Shown in pieces: positions 29,666 through 40,300 of a stretch of DNA of 64,000 nt (position 1 is the stretch's first letter; the number at the start of each line of letters is the position of its first letter). The notes under the pieces are model-generated. The model did not search any database. It saw nothing but the letters and a program-made list of their open reading frames with translations, and was not told where the DNA came from. Where the stretch lies: positions 11,954,850 through 12,018,849 of the forward strand of contig NC_134029.1 of assembly GCF_964204645.1 (NCBI RefSeq), read 5' to 3'. Source of the stretch: Tubulanus polymorphus (lineage: Eukaryota > Nemertea > Palaeonemertea > Tubulaniformes > Tubulanidae). The translations under genes and the position numbers were made by a program.

Positions 29666-30145
29666 TTAATCACTTTCACTATCACTCTCCAATTCACTAT
29701 CAGGCCCTAACAATTTATTCAAATGCTCTACCGAATCTACATCAATAGTTGTTTTATTTTTATACTTATTCTTCACCCTTTTTACCGCATCATCAATAGT
29801 TGTTTCATTGTTATGCTTATTCATCCAATCAAATTTATCATTATTTTCTACTTTATGTTTCATAGAATCTTTATTATCAATATCTGTAACTATATTTTCA
29901 TTATTATCTTTATTAGTGTTTGCTCCTAATATTTCATTTACAATGTTTGATCCTAATATTTTATTAGCATCGGTTAAATCTAATTCATCTTTATTAGGTG
30001 TTGCTAATAATAAATCTTCATATAATTCTTTACCATTTACTTTTTTATTTGAAACAAATTTTGTAACATATTTAAATGGGAGTTCTATAAATTCTCTTAA
30101 ACCAACACGTTCTATTACATTAGTAATATGTACCTTTGTATTCAT
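29666..30145 (-). CDS. Unknown 159-residue protein, last gene of the leftward arm
   Basis: Starts MNTKVHITNVIERVGLREFI and ends in an acidic tail (ELESDSESD). The first 45 residues look folded (hydrophobic periodicity, KYVTKFVS); the rest is polar, rich in Asn, Lys and Asp, and probably disordered. Its ATG overlaps the previous gene's TGA in ATGA. No domain is recognised. Its place after the capsid gene suggests a structural or assembly role, by position only. Open frames on the opposite strand (29,723 and 29,808) are shadows. Confidence 0.55.
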   Translation of the reverse strand: MNTKVHITNVIERVGLREFIELPFKYVTKFVSNKKVNGKELYEDLLLATPNKDELDLTDANKILGSNIVNEILGANTNKDNNENIVTDIDNKDSMKHKVENNDKFDWMNKHNNETTIDDAVKRVKNKYKNKTTIDVDSVEHLNKLLGPDSELESDSESD

Positions 30146-30576
30146 ATGTTTATTCCAATTTGATGGGGCGTTTGAAAATTCACCTTTACAATAATCACAT
30201 AATTTCTATTTTCACTAATATTTAATATTATTTCATTATTAGATGTAGAAGGTATTACATTATTAGATGTAGAAGGTATTACATTATTAGATGTAGAAGG
30301 TATTACATTATTAGATATAGTAGGTATTGCATTATTAGATGTAGAAGGTATTACATTATTAGATGTAGAAGGTATTTCATTATTATCAATTACATTTATT
30401 AAATTATCAACAACACCACTTTTAATATTATCGATTTCTATTAGTTTAGTTTTATAAATTTTGAAAATAGGATCAAATATCAAAGCTATATTACAAGGTA
30501 TTACATAATATAAACCATCATTATTTTCATGTGTATCGATGTATGGAATATGTTTATATACTTTACCTCCTTCCAT
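30142..30576 (-). CDS. Unknown 144-residue protein with six 8-residue repeats
   Basis: Starts MEGGKVYKHIPYIDTHENND, with a compact N-terminal part, then a run of NNVIPSTS-type octapeptides from a 24-bp minisatellite (30,233-30,384), then a hydrophobic stretch (NYVIIVKVNFQ) and the C-terminus HQIGINI. The start lies 32 bases after the capsid stop and the end overlaps the next ATG by four bases. No family is recognised. The octapeptides look like a flexible linker whose copy number can vary without a frame change. Confidence 0.55.
   Translation of the reverse strand: MEGGKVYKHIPYIDTHENNDGLYYVIPCNIALIFDPIFKIYKTKLIEIDNIKSGVVDNLINVIDNNEIPSTSNNVIPSTSNNAIPTISNNVIPSTSNNVIPSTSNNVIPSTSNNEIILNISENRNYVIIVKVNFQTPHQIGINI
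30233..30384. repeat. 24-bp minisatellite, six units, in frame
   Basis: AGATGTAGAAGGTATTACAT starts recur at 30,241, 30,265, 30,289, 30,313, 30,337 and 30,361. The fourth unit carries ATATAGTAGG and GC changes. The 24-base period keeps the minus-strand reading frame. Confidence 0.85.
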
Positions 30577-30608
30577 TTATTATATAAATTTTTATTAAAG
30601 TTAAAATT

Positions 30609-31460
30609 TTAATACATAAAACTATTTAATTGAGAATTTACAATATTTAATTGCGCGTCAGATATAATATAAATGTGCATTTTAAAATTTTTGATTCCTT
30701 TATTCTTTGTCATGAATAATTGTATTCCATCTTTAGTGTTCTGTAGTTTTTTCCAGAACCATGTAATGAATTATCCTCTGTTGTTCTAAAATCTAACCAT
30801 AATGCATATTTATTACCGGTATAATAATCAATTTGATTAATATTACAATTTTCAGATGATTTTACATTTTCATTCATAAAATGTTTTCTAATTTCTGGTC
30901 ATTGATCTATCATTCTCAATCCTTGACAAAATATTTTATTTGCTATTCCTTCGATAGTTATTTCTACTTTTGTTATTTCAGGATTATAATAATTATCAAC
31001 ATTTATTGCGCCATTAGTATATGTTGCAATGGTAAAAAATATTAATATACCTTTAATAGATCTTCTTGGGAAGTTAATATTCTCATTAATAATTTCATCA
31101 TTTGCATTAATAGTTACAGTTTTAAATTTATCAATATAATCATATAATAATGAAAATCCTTGATTGTATTTAGTTTGAATTATACTTGAAATATTTTCAT
31201 CAGTTACTGTATCATATTCTAAACATATATTCGATAATTTATAACCCATATCTTTATTAACGTTAGATATTACAATTTCATTAACAGGGGCAAATGTTAT
31301 TTCGAATATAACATCTTCTTGAATTGCGTATTTATATAAAGGTGCATTATTATTTATCAATTCAAAGTCTAATGGAATTTTATATTTGCTTCCATATATA
31401 CTTTTTATCAATTTATCTATAGCATTAGTTAATATTGCATTATGCGCTTCTGATCTTAAT
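30609..31460 (-). pseudogene. Major capsid protein (double-jelly-roll type), C-terminal part, broken
   Basis: On the minus strand the frame reads KIPLDFELINNNAPLYKYAI, ANDEIINENINFPRRSIKGI and YYNPEITKVEITIEG, then after a TGA at 30,899-30,901 YYTGNKYALWLDFRTTEDNS, and after a frameshift near 30,743 a short C-terminal piece ending at TAA 30,609-30,611. I recognise the style and order of these blocks as the C-terminal jelly roll of Polinton/adintovirus capsid proteins, which form the icosahedral shell. The N-terminal half is absent: coding text stops at about 31,458 where the hairpin repeats begin. The 170-residue open segment begins at a TTG, so it has no true start. With one stop, one shift and a lost N-terminus it is a fossil. 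Confidence 0.65.
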
Positions 31461-31567
31461 TAGGGTTTTCTGTTATTTCACAGAAAACCCTATTGATATC
31501 CGCGTGATTATTATTAGGGTTTTCTGTTATTTCACAGAAAACCCTATTGATATCCGCGTGATTATTA
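31461..31567. repeat. Two tandem 54-bp units with a perfect hairpin, then an ATT microsatellite
   Basis: Each unit holds AGGGTTTTCTGT-TATTTC-ACAGAAAACCCT (12-base arms) followed by ATTGATATCCGCGTGATTAT. The period is 54 bases and the copies look identical. An (ATT)n run follows at 31,561-31,580. The same arms occur at 14,547-14,575. This element forms the edge at which the capsid gene is cut. Confidence 0.75.
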
Positions 31568-31700
31568 TTATTATTATTTTCTTCCACACTATTTTTACCA
31601 AAAGAACATAGGCTTTGTTACCTTACCGCTGTTTCATATACAATCCATATAATATCGTTCAGCTTACTGAGATCTACAAATAGCCCGCGTGTTTTTTCAC
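31568..31700. other. Short spacer, ATT microsatellite then unique sequence
   Basis: No gene or structure beyond the ATT run was recognised. Confidence 0.3.
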
Positions 31701-32310
31701 GAATCATCGTTACAAAAGCGCTGTCGGGCCGTAAACATCGAAAATTTAGCCCCATTTAATGGGGCGACATGTTTTTCGAGTCATCATCCCGAAATCAACC
31801 CGCAGGCCGACTGTCACTTCGATTATCAATTCAAGTATAAATGAACTAATTTATTGCCGCAGACTTCAAATTCAGTCGCGGTCTTCAAACAGTGATTTTT
31901 ACAATAGCCCATTTTCCTCATCAAATCATATTACCGATACACTGGAAATTTACTACTTTAGATTTTAAAAGCACTGTCGAGCCGTAAACATCGACGAATC
32001 GACGTGTGTTACTACATCGTCGTTCCGGGGATCAGCTGCGAGTTTCTCCTCATCATGAGAATCAAATCGAGTACAAATTAATTTATTACTACCAGTGATT
32101 TGGCTGCGGGTTTCAAGGAGTTAGTACAACAATTTCTATTTTTCTTTACCGAATTAACCGTGTATTTACTAAGATAAATCTTTAGTGTACCGGGGAATCG
32201 TAGGCCTAAACTAAACACGCCGAAGAGATATAGCGGAGAAAAGCTGTTATGTCGACGAGGTATCAAAATAAAAGAATATATTACTTTATTCGGCCGCGGG
32301 CTTCAACCTC
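31701..32310. repeat. Degenerate tandem repeat of about 230-255 bp, two to three units
   Basis: AAAAGCGCTGTCGGGCCGTAAACATCG near 31,714 recurs as AAAAGCACTGTCGAGCCGTAAACATCG near 31,967. Each is followed at a similar distance by a TTTATT-GC-GCAGACTTCAA/GCGGGTTTCAAGG/GCGGGCTTCAACC block (31,847; 32,100; 32,290). Short frames here (60-70 codons) are not supported as genes. Confidence 0.5.
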
Positions 32311-32448
32311 TATATCAATACCATCAATACTCTATATTTCTTACAGTACATACCGATCATTGTCAAATGCACAAGCTGTTTACTAAATACAAGTATATAA
32401 CACACTCCTATCCGTATGCTGGACTCACACTTGACATTCGGAGTAAGC

Positions 32449-32505
32449 GTTCGCTGTGGGGGAAAGGGATCGTTCGCTGTGTCGCTTGAAGTGTTTATCG
32501 AGTTT
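32449..32505. repeat. 57-bp direct repeat, copy 1
   Basis: TTCGCTGTGGGGGAAAGG, ATCGTTCGCTGTGTCGCTTG and AAGTGTTTATCGAGTTT in order, repeated at 32,731-32,787 with a one-base length difference. Confidence 0.7.
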
Positions 32506-32730
32506 GACGCGGCTTTAGGCCTACCGGTACTGAGCTTTACTGTATCAAACAAACACAGTACAATTGTTGCGTTTATTAACGGACTCATTGGATTGAACTT
32601 CAAAACAAAATTAATTATTTAAAAAAAAAGATATTTAGGTGGGTTGTTAAATTCAATAGGCCTACGACCAATCTTTCCGGATGTTAGGCCTACGCATATA
32701 CATAGGCTAGTAGCCTCTACTAGGTAAAGC

Positions 32731-32804
32731 TTTCGCTGTGGGGGAAAGGAGATCGTTCGCTGTGTCGCTTGAAGTGTTTATCGAGTTTTACCGTAAAACT
32801 CGAT
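32731..32804. repeat. 57-bp direct repeat, copy 2, ending in a perfect palindrome
   Basis: Copy 2 runs to 32,787. Its end overlaps ATCGAGTTTTAC (32,780-32,791) and GTAAAACTCGAT (32,793-32,804), perfect 12-base inverted repeats one base apart, which copy 1 lacks. The spacing of the two copies is about 282 bases. Confidence 0.7.
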
Positions 32805-32867
32805 ACGCGACCTTAAGGCTTTAGTATGGTGGCTGATAAGGGCCAAAAAAAACACGTATATGCAAAT

Positions 32868-32914
32868 GAGGGCGACATTATGACAAAACGACAAAACTAA
32901 AATAACGCGACAAA
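32868..32914 (-). repeat. Satellite-like words in inverted orientation at the array edge
   Basis: GGGCGACATTATGACAAAAC, GACAAAAC and CGCGACAA occur here. Read on the minus strand they give TTTTGTCG and TGTCGCCC, the core words of the satellite. The array therefore appears to begin with a short, degraded part in the opposite direction. Confidence 0.4.
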
Positions 32915-34244
32915 TCAATAATTTTGGTTTTGTCGCCCGCGACAATTCATTATTTTGGTTTTATCGCCCGCGACAATTCATTATTTTGGTTTTATCGCCC
33001 GCGACAATTCATTAATTTTGTTTTGTCACCCGCGACAATTCAAGATTTTGGTTTTTCTGCCGCGACAATTCGTCTTTTGGATTTGTCGCCCGCGACAATT
33101 CAATATTTTGGTTTTTTCGCCAGCGACAATTCATTATTTTGGTTTTATCGCCCGCGACAATTCATTATTTTGGTTTTATCGCCCGCGACAATTCATTAAT
33201 TTGGTTTTGTCACCCGCGACAAAACAATATTTTGGTTTTGTCGCCCACGACAATTCAATATTTTGGTTTTATCGCCCGAGACAATTCATTATTTTGGTTT
33301 TATCGCCCGGGACAATTCATTAATTTGGTTTTATCACCCGCGACAAAACAATATTTTGGTTTTGTCGCCCACGACAATTCAATATTTTGGTTTTATCGCC
33401 CGCGACAATTCATTATTTTGGTTTTATCGCCCGCGACAATTTTTTTTTCTTTTTGTCGCGGTTTTATCGCCTGCGACACTTCAATATTATGGTTTTATCG
33501 CCTGCGACAATTCATTATTTTGGTTTTATCGCCCGCGACAATTCATTAGTTTGGTTTTGTCGCCCGCGACAATTGAATATTTGGTTTTTGTCGCCCGCGA
33601 CAATTCATGATTTTGGATTTGTCGCCCGCGACAATTCAATATTTTGGTTTTATCGCCAGCGACAATTCATTATTTTGGTTTTGTCGCCCGCGACAATTGA
33701 ATATTTTGTTTTTGTCGCCCGCGACAATTCATGATTTTGGATTTGTCGCCCGCGACAATTCAATATTTTGGTTTTATCGCCAGCGACAATTCATTATTTT
33801 GGTTTTATTGCCCGCGACAATTCATTATTTTGGTTTTATCGCCCGCGACAATTCATTAATTTGGTTTTATCGCCCGCGACAATTCATTATTTTGGTTTTA
33901 TCGCCCGCGACAATTCATTAATTTGGTTTTGTCACCCGCGACAAAACAATATTTTGGTTTTGTCGCCCACGACAATTCAATATTTTGGTTTTATCGCCCG
34001 CGACAATTCATTATTTTGGTTTTATCGCCCGCGACAATTCATTAATTTGGTTTTATCACCGCGACAAAACAATATTTTGGTTTAGTCGCCCACGACAATT
34101 CAATATTTTGGTTTTATCGCCCGCGACAATTCATTATTTTGGTTTTATCGCCCGCGACAATTCATTATTTTGGTTTTGTCGCACGCGACAATTCAAGATT
34201 TTGGTTTTATCGCCCGCGACAATTCATTTTTTGGATTTGTCGCC

Positions 34245-37200
34245 CACGGCAATTCAATATTTTGGTTTTATCGCCCTCGACAATGCATTATTTTGGTTTT
34301 ATCGCCCGCGACAATTCATTAGTTTGGTTTTGTCGCCCGCAACAATTGAATATTTTGTTTTTGTCGCCCGCGACAATTCATGATTTTGGTTTTATCGCCC
34401 GCGACAATTCATTATTTTGGTTTTATCGCCCGCGACAATTCATTAGTTTGGTTTTGTCGCCCGCAACAATTGAATATTTTGTTTTTGTCGCCCGCGACAA
34501 TTCATGATTTTGGTTTTATCGCCCGCGACAATTCATTTTTTTGGTTTTATCGTCTGCGACAATTTATTATTTTGGTTTTATCGCCCGCGACAATTCATTT
34601 TTTTGGTTTTATCGTCTGCGACAATTCATTATTTTGGTTTTATCGCCCGCGACAATTCATTAATTTGGTTTTGTCACCCGCGACAAAACAATATTTTGGT
34701 TTTGTCGCCTGCGACAATTCAATATTTTGGTTTTATCGCCCGCGACAATTCATTATTTTGGTTTTATCGCCCGCGACAATTCATTATTCTGGTTTTATCA
34801 CCCGTGACAAAACAATATTTTGGTTTTGTCGCCCTCGACAATTCATTATTTTGGTTTTATCGCACGCGACAATAGCGACAATTCAAGATTTTGGTTTTAT
34901 CGCCCGCGACAATTCATTTTTTGGATTTGTCGCCCACGACAATTCAATATTTTGGTTTTATCGCCCGCGACAATTCATTATTTTGGTTTTATCGCCCGCG
35001 ACAATTCATTTTTTGGATTTGTCGCCCACGACAATTCAATATTTTGGTTTTATCGCCCGCGACAATTCATTATTTTGGTTTTATCGCCCGCGACAATTCA
35101 TTAATTTGGTTTTGTCACCCGCGACAAAACAATATTTTGGTTTTGTCGCCCACGACAATTCAATATCTTGGTTTTATCGCCCGCGACAATTCATTATTTT
35201 GGTTTTATCGCCCGCGACAATTCATTAATTTGGTTTTATCACCGCGACAAAACAATATTTTGGTTTTGTCGCCCACGACAATTCAATATTTTGGTTTTAT
35301 CGCCCGCGACAATTCATTATTTTGGTTTTATCGCCCGCGACAATTCATTATTTTGGTTTTGTCGCACGCGACAATTCAAGATTTTGGTTTTATCGCCCGC
35401 GACAATTCATTTTTTGGATTTGTCGCCCACGACAATTCAATATTTTGGTTTTATCGCCCGCGACAATTCATTATTTTGGTTTTATCGCCCGCGACAATTT
35501 TTTTTTCTTTTTGTCGCGGTTTTGTCGCCTGCGACACTTCAATATTGTGGTTTTATCGCCTGCGACAATTTATTATTTTGGTTTTATCGCCCACGTCAAT
35601 TCATTAGTTTGGTTTTGTCGCCCGCGACAATTCAATATTTTGGTTTTATCGCCCGCGACAATTCATTTTTTGGATTTGTCGCCCACGACAATTCAATATT
35701 TTGGTTTTATCGCCCGCGACAATTCATTATTTTGGTTTTATCGCCCGCGACAATTTTTTTTTCTTTTTGTCGCGGTTTTGTCGCCTGCGACACTTCAATA
35801 TTGTGGTTTTATCGCCTGCGACAATTTATTATTTTGGTTTTATCGCCCACGTCAATTCATTAGTTTGGTTTTGTCGCCCGCGACAATTCAATATTTTGGT
35901 TTTATCGCCCGCGACAATTCATTATTTTGGTTTTATCGCCCGCGACAATTCATTATTTTGGTTTTGTCGCACGCGACAATTCAAGATTTTGGTTTTATCG
36001 CCCGCGACAATTCATTTTTTGGATTTGTCGCCCACGACAATTCAATATTTTGGTTTTATCGCCCGCGACAATGCATTATTTTGGTTTTATCGCCTGCGAC
36101 AATTCATTATTTTGGTTTTATCGCCCGCGACAATTCATTAGTTTGGTTTTGTCGCCCGCGACAATTCATTTTTTTGGTTTTATCGTCTGCGACAATTCAA
36201 GATTTTGGTTTTATCGCCCGCGACAATTCATTTTTTGGATTTGTCGCCCACGACAATTCAATATTTTGGTTTTATCGCCCGCGACAATTCATTATTTTGG
36301 TTTTATCGCCCGCGACAATTCATTTTTTGGATTTGTCGCCCACGACAATTCAATATTTTGGTTTTATCGCCTGCGACAATTCATTATTTTGGTTTTATCG
36401 CCCACGACAATTCATTAGTTTGGTTTTGTCGCCTGCGACAATTCATTATTTTGGTTTTATCGCCCACGACAATTCATTAGTTTGGTTTTGTCGCCCGCGA
36501 CAATTGAATATTTTGGTTTTATCGCCTGCGACAATTCATTATTTTGGTTTTATCGCCCACGACAATTCATTAGTTTGGTTTTATCGCCTGCGACAATTCA
36601 TTATTTTGGTTTTATCGCCCACGACAATTCATTAGTTTGGTTTTGTCGCCCGCGACAATTGAATATTTTGGTTTTATCGCCCGCGACAATTCATTAGTTT
36701 GGTTTTGTCGCCCGCGACAATTGAATATTTGGTTTTTGTCGCCCGCGACAATTCATGATTTTGGATTTGTCGCCCGCGACAATTCAATATTTTGGTTTTA
36801 TCGCCAGCGACAATTCATTATTTTGGTTTTGTCGCCCGCGACAATTGAATATTTTGTTTTTGTCGCCCGCGACAATTCATGATTTTGGATTTGTCGCCCG
36901 CGACAATTCAATATTTTGGTTTTATCGCCAGCGACAATTCATTATTTTGGTTTTATTGCCCGCGACAATTCATTATTTTGGTTTTATCGCCCGCGACAAT
37001 TCATTAATTTGGTTTTATCGCCCGCGACAATTCATTATTTTGGTTTTATCGCCCGCGACAATTCATTAATTTGGTTTTGTCACCCGCGACAAAACAATAT
37101 TTTGGTTTTGTCGCCCACGACAATTCAATATTTTGGTTTTATCGCCCGCGACAATTCATTATTTTGGTTTTATCGCCCGCGACAATTCATTAATTTGGTT

Positions 37201-37392
37201 TTATCACCGCGACAAAACAATATTTTGGTTTAGTCGCCCACGACAATTCAATATTTTGGTTTTATCGCCCGCGACAATTCATTATTTTGGTTTTATCGCC
37301 CGCGACAATTCATTATTTTGGTTTTGTCGCACGCGACAATTCAAGATTTTGGTTTTATCGCCCGCGACAATTCATTTTTTGGATTTGTCGCC
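34245..37392. repeat. Higher-order repeat copy 1 of the left domain (3,148 bp marker to marker)
   Basis: The rare variant CCCACGGCAATTC (CACGGC at 34,245) marks each copy once in the left domain; the next is at 37,393. Aligned copies are identical or nearly so over kilobases. The duplication with copy 2 can be followed back to about 33,540 (matching 36,688). Confidence 0.8.
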
Positions 37393-40300
37393 CACGGCAA
37401 TTCAATATTTTGGTTTTATCGCCCTCGACAATGCATTATTTTGGTTTTATCGCCCGCGACAATTCATTAGTTTGGTTTTGTCGCCCGCAACAATTGAATA
37501 TTTTGTTTTTGTCGCCCGCGACAATTCATGATTTTGGTTTTATCGCCCGCGACAATTCATTATTTTGGTTTTATCGCCCGCGACAATTCATTAGTTTGGT
37601 TTTGTCGCCCGCAACAATTGAATATTTTGTTTTTGTCGCCCGCGACAATTCATGATTTTGGTTTTATCGCCCGCGACAATTCATTTTTTTGGTTTTATCG
37701 TCTGCGACAATTTATTATTTTGGTTTTATCGCCCGCGACAATTCATTTTTTTGGTTTTATCGTCTGCGACAATTCATTATTTTGGTTTTATCGCCCGCGA
37801 CAATTCATTAATTTGGTTTTGTCACCCGCGACAAAACAATATTTTGGTTTTGTCGCCTGCGACAATTCAATATTTTGGTTTTATCGCCCGCGACAATTCA
37901 TTATTTTGGTTTTATCGCCCGCGACAATTCATTATTCTGGTTTTATCACCCGCGACAAAACAATATTTTGGTTTTGTCGCCCTCGACAATTCATTATTTT
38001 GGTTTTATCGCACGCGACAATAGCGACAATTCAAGATTTTGGTTTTATCGCCCGCGACAATTCATTTTTTGGATTTGTCGCCCACGACAATTCAATATTT
38101 TGGTTTTATCGCCCGCGACAATTCATTATTTTGGTTTTATCGCCCGCGACAATTCATTTTTTGGATTTGTCGCCCACGACAATTCAATATTTTGGTTTTA
38201 TCGCCCGCGACAATTCATTATTTTGGTTTTATCGCCCGCGACAATTCATTAATTTGGTTTTGTCACCCGCGACAAAACAATATTTTGGTTTTGTCGCCCA
38301 CGACAATTCAATATCTTGGTTTTATCGCCCGCGACAATTCATTATTTTGGTTTTATCGCCCGCGACAATTCATTAATTTGGTTTTATCACCGCGACAAAA
38401 CAATATTTTGGTTTTGTCGCCCACGACAATTCAATATTTTGGTTTTATCGCCCGCGACAATTCATTATTTTGGTTTTATCGCCCGCGACAATTCATTATT
38501 TTGGTTTTGTCGCACGCGACAATTCAAGATTTTGGTTTTATCGCCCGCGACAATTCATTTTTTGGATTTGTCGCCCACGACAATTCAATATTTTGGTTTT
38601 ATCGCCCGCGACAATTCATTATTTTGGTTTTATCGCCCGCGACAATTTTTTTTTCTTTTTGTCGCGGTTTTGTCGCCTGCGACACTTCAATATTGTGGTT
38701 TTATCGCCTGCGACAATTTATTATTTTGGTTTTATCGCCCACGTCAATTCATTAGTTTGGTTTTGTCGCCCGCGACAATTCAATATTTTGGTTTTATCGC
38801 CCGCGACAATTCATTTTTTGGATTTGTCGCCCACGACAATTCAATATTTTGGTTTTATCGCCCGCGACAATTCATTATTTTGGTTTTATCGCCCGCGACA
38901 ATTTTTTTTTCTTTTTGTCGCGGTTTTGTCGCCTGCGACACTTCAATATTGTGGTTTTATCGCCTGCGACAATTTATTATTTTGGTTTTATCGCCCACGT
39001 CAATTCATTAGTTTGGTTTTGTCGCCCGCGACAATTCAATATTTTGGTTTTATCGCCCGCGACAATTCATTATTTTGGTTTTATCGCCCGCGACAATTCA
39101 TTATTTTGGTTTTGTCGCACGCGACAATTCAAGATTTTGGTTTTATCGCCCGCGACAATTCATTTTTTGGATTTGTCGCCCACGACAATTCAATATTTTG
39201 GTTTTATCGCCCGCGACAATGCATTATTTTGGTTTTATCGCCTGCGACAATTCATTATTTTGGTTTTATCGCCCGCGACAATTCATTAGTTTGGTTTTGT
39301 CGCCCGCGACAATTCATTTTTTTGGTTTTATCGTCTGCGACAATTCAAGATTTTGGTTTTATCGCCCGCGACAATTCATTTTTTGGATTTGTCGCCCACG
39401 ACAATTCAATATTTTGGTTTTATCGCCCGCGACAATTCATTATTTTGGTTTTATCGCCCGCGACAATTCATTTTTTGGATTTGTCGCCCACGACAATTCA
39501 ATATTTTGGTTTTATCGCCCGCGACAATGCATTATTTTGGTTTTATCGCCTGCGACAATTCATTATTTTGGTTTTATCGCCCGCGACAATTCATTAGTTT
39601 GGTTTTGTCGCCCGCGACAATTCATTTTTTTGGTTTTATCGTCTGCGACAATTCAAGATTTTGGTTTTATCGCCCGCGACAATTCATTTTTTGGATTTGT
39701 CGCCCACGACAATTCAATATTTTGGTTTTATCGCCCGCGACAATTCATTATTTTGGTTTTATCGCCCGCGACAATTCATTTTTTGGATTTGTCGCCCACG
39801 ACAATTCAATATTTTGGTTTTATCGCCCGCGACAATTCATTATTTTGGTTTTATCGCCCGCGACAATTCATTTTTTGGATTTGTCGCCCACGACAATTCA
39901 ATATTTTGGTTTTATCGCCTGCGACAATTCATTATTTTGGTTTTATCGCCCACGACAATTCATTAGTTTGGTTTTGTCGCCTGCGACAATTCATTATTTT
40001 GGTTTTATCGCCCACGACAATTCATTAGTTTGGTTTTGTCGCCCGCGACAATTGAATATTTTGGTTTTATCGCCTGCGACAATTCATTATTTTGGTTTTA
40101 TCGCCCACGACAATTCATTAGTTTGGTTTTATCGCCTGCGACAATTCATTATTTTGGTTTTATCGCCCACGACAATTCATTAGTTTGGTTTTGTCGCCCG
40201 CGACAATTGAATATTTTGGTTTTATCGCCCGCGACAATTCATTTTTTGGATTTGTCGCCCACGACAATTCAATATTTTGGTTTTATCGCCTGCGACAATT

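Larger units (their letters stand above)
26581..31460. mobile_element. Polinton/Maverick-like (adintovirus-like) element, partial
   Basis: Gene content defines the group: a DDE integrase with a C-terminal chromodomain, an FtsK/HerA-type packaging ATPase and the C-terminal part of a double-jelly-roll-type capsid protein within 5 kb. Rightward genes (26,581-29,242) converge with leftward genes (29,666-31,460) on a repeat-rich AT spacer. Protein-primed DNA polymerase, protease and the N-terminal capsid region are missing, and no terminal inverted repeats were found, so this is a truncated copy. Integrase and capsid frames are broken, which points to a fossil; the other genes are open. Confidence 0.75.

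Noticed and set aside
29723-30194. Plus-strand frames of 68 and 128 codons
   Set aside because: Shadows of the minus-strand 159- and 144-residue genes; their hydrophobic text is the complement of Asn/Lys-rich codons.
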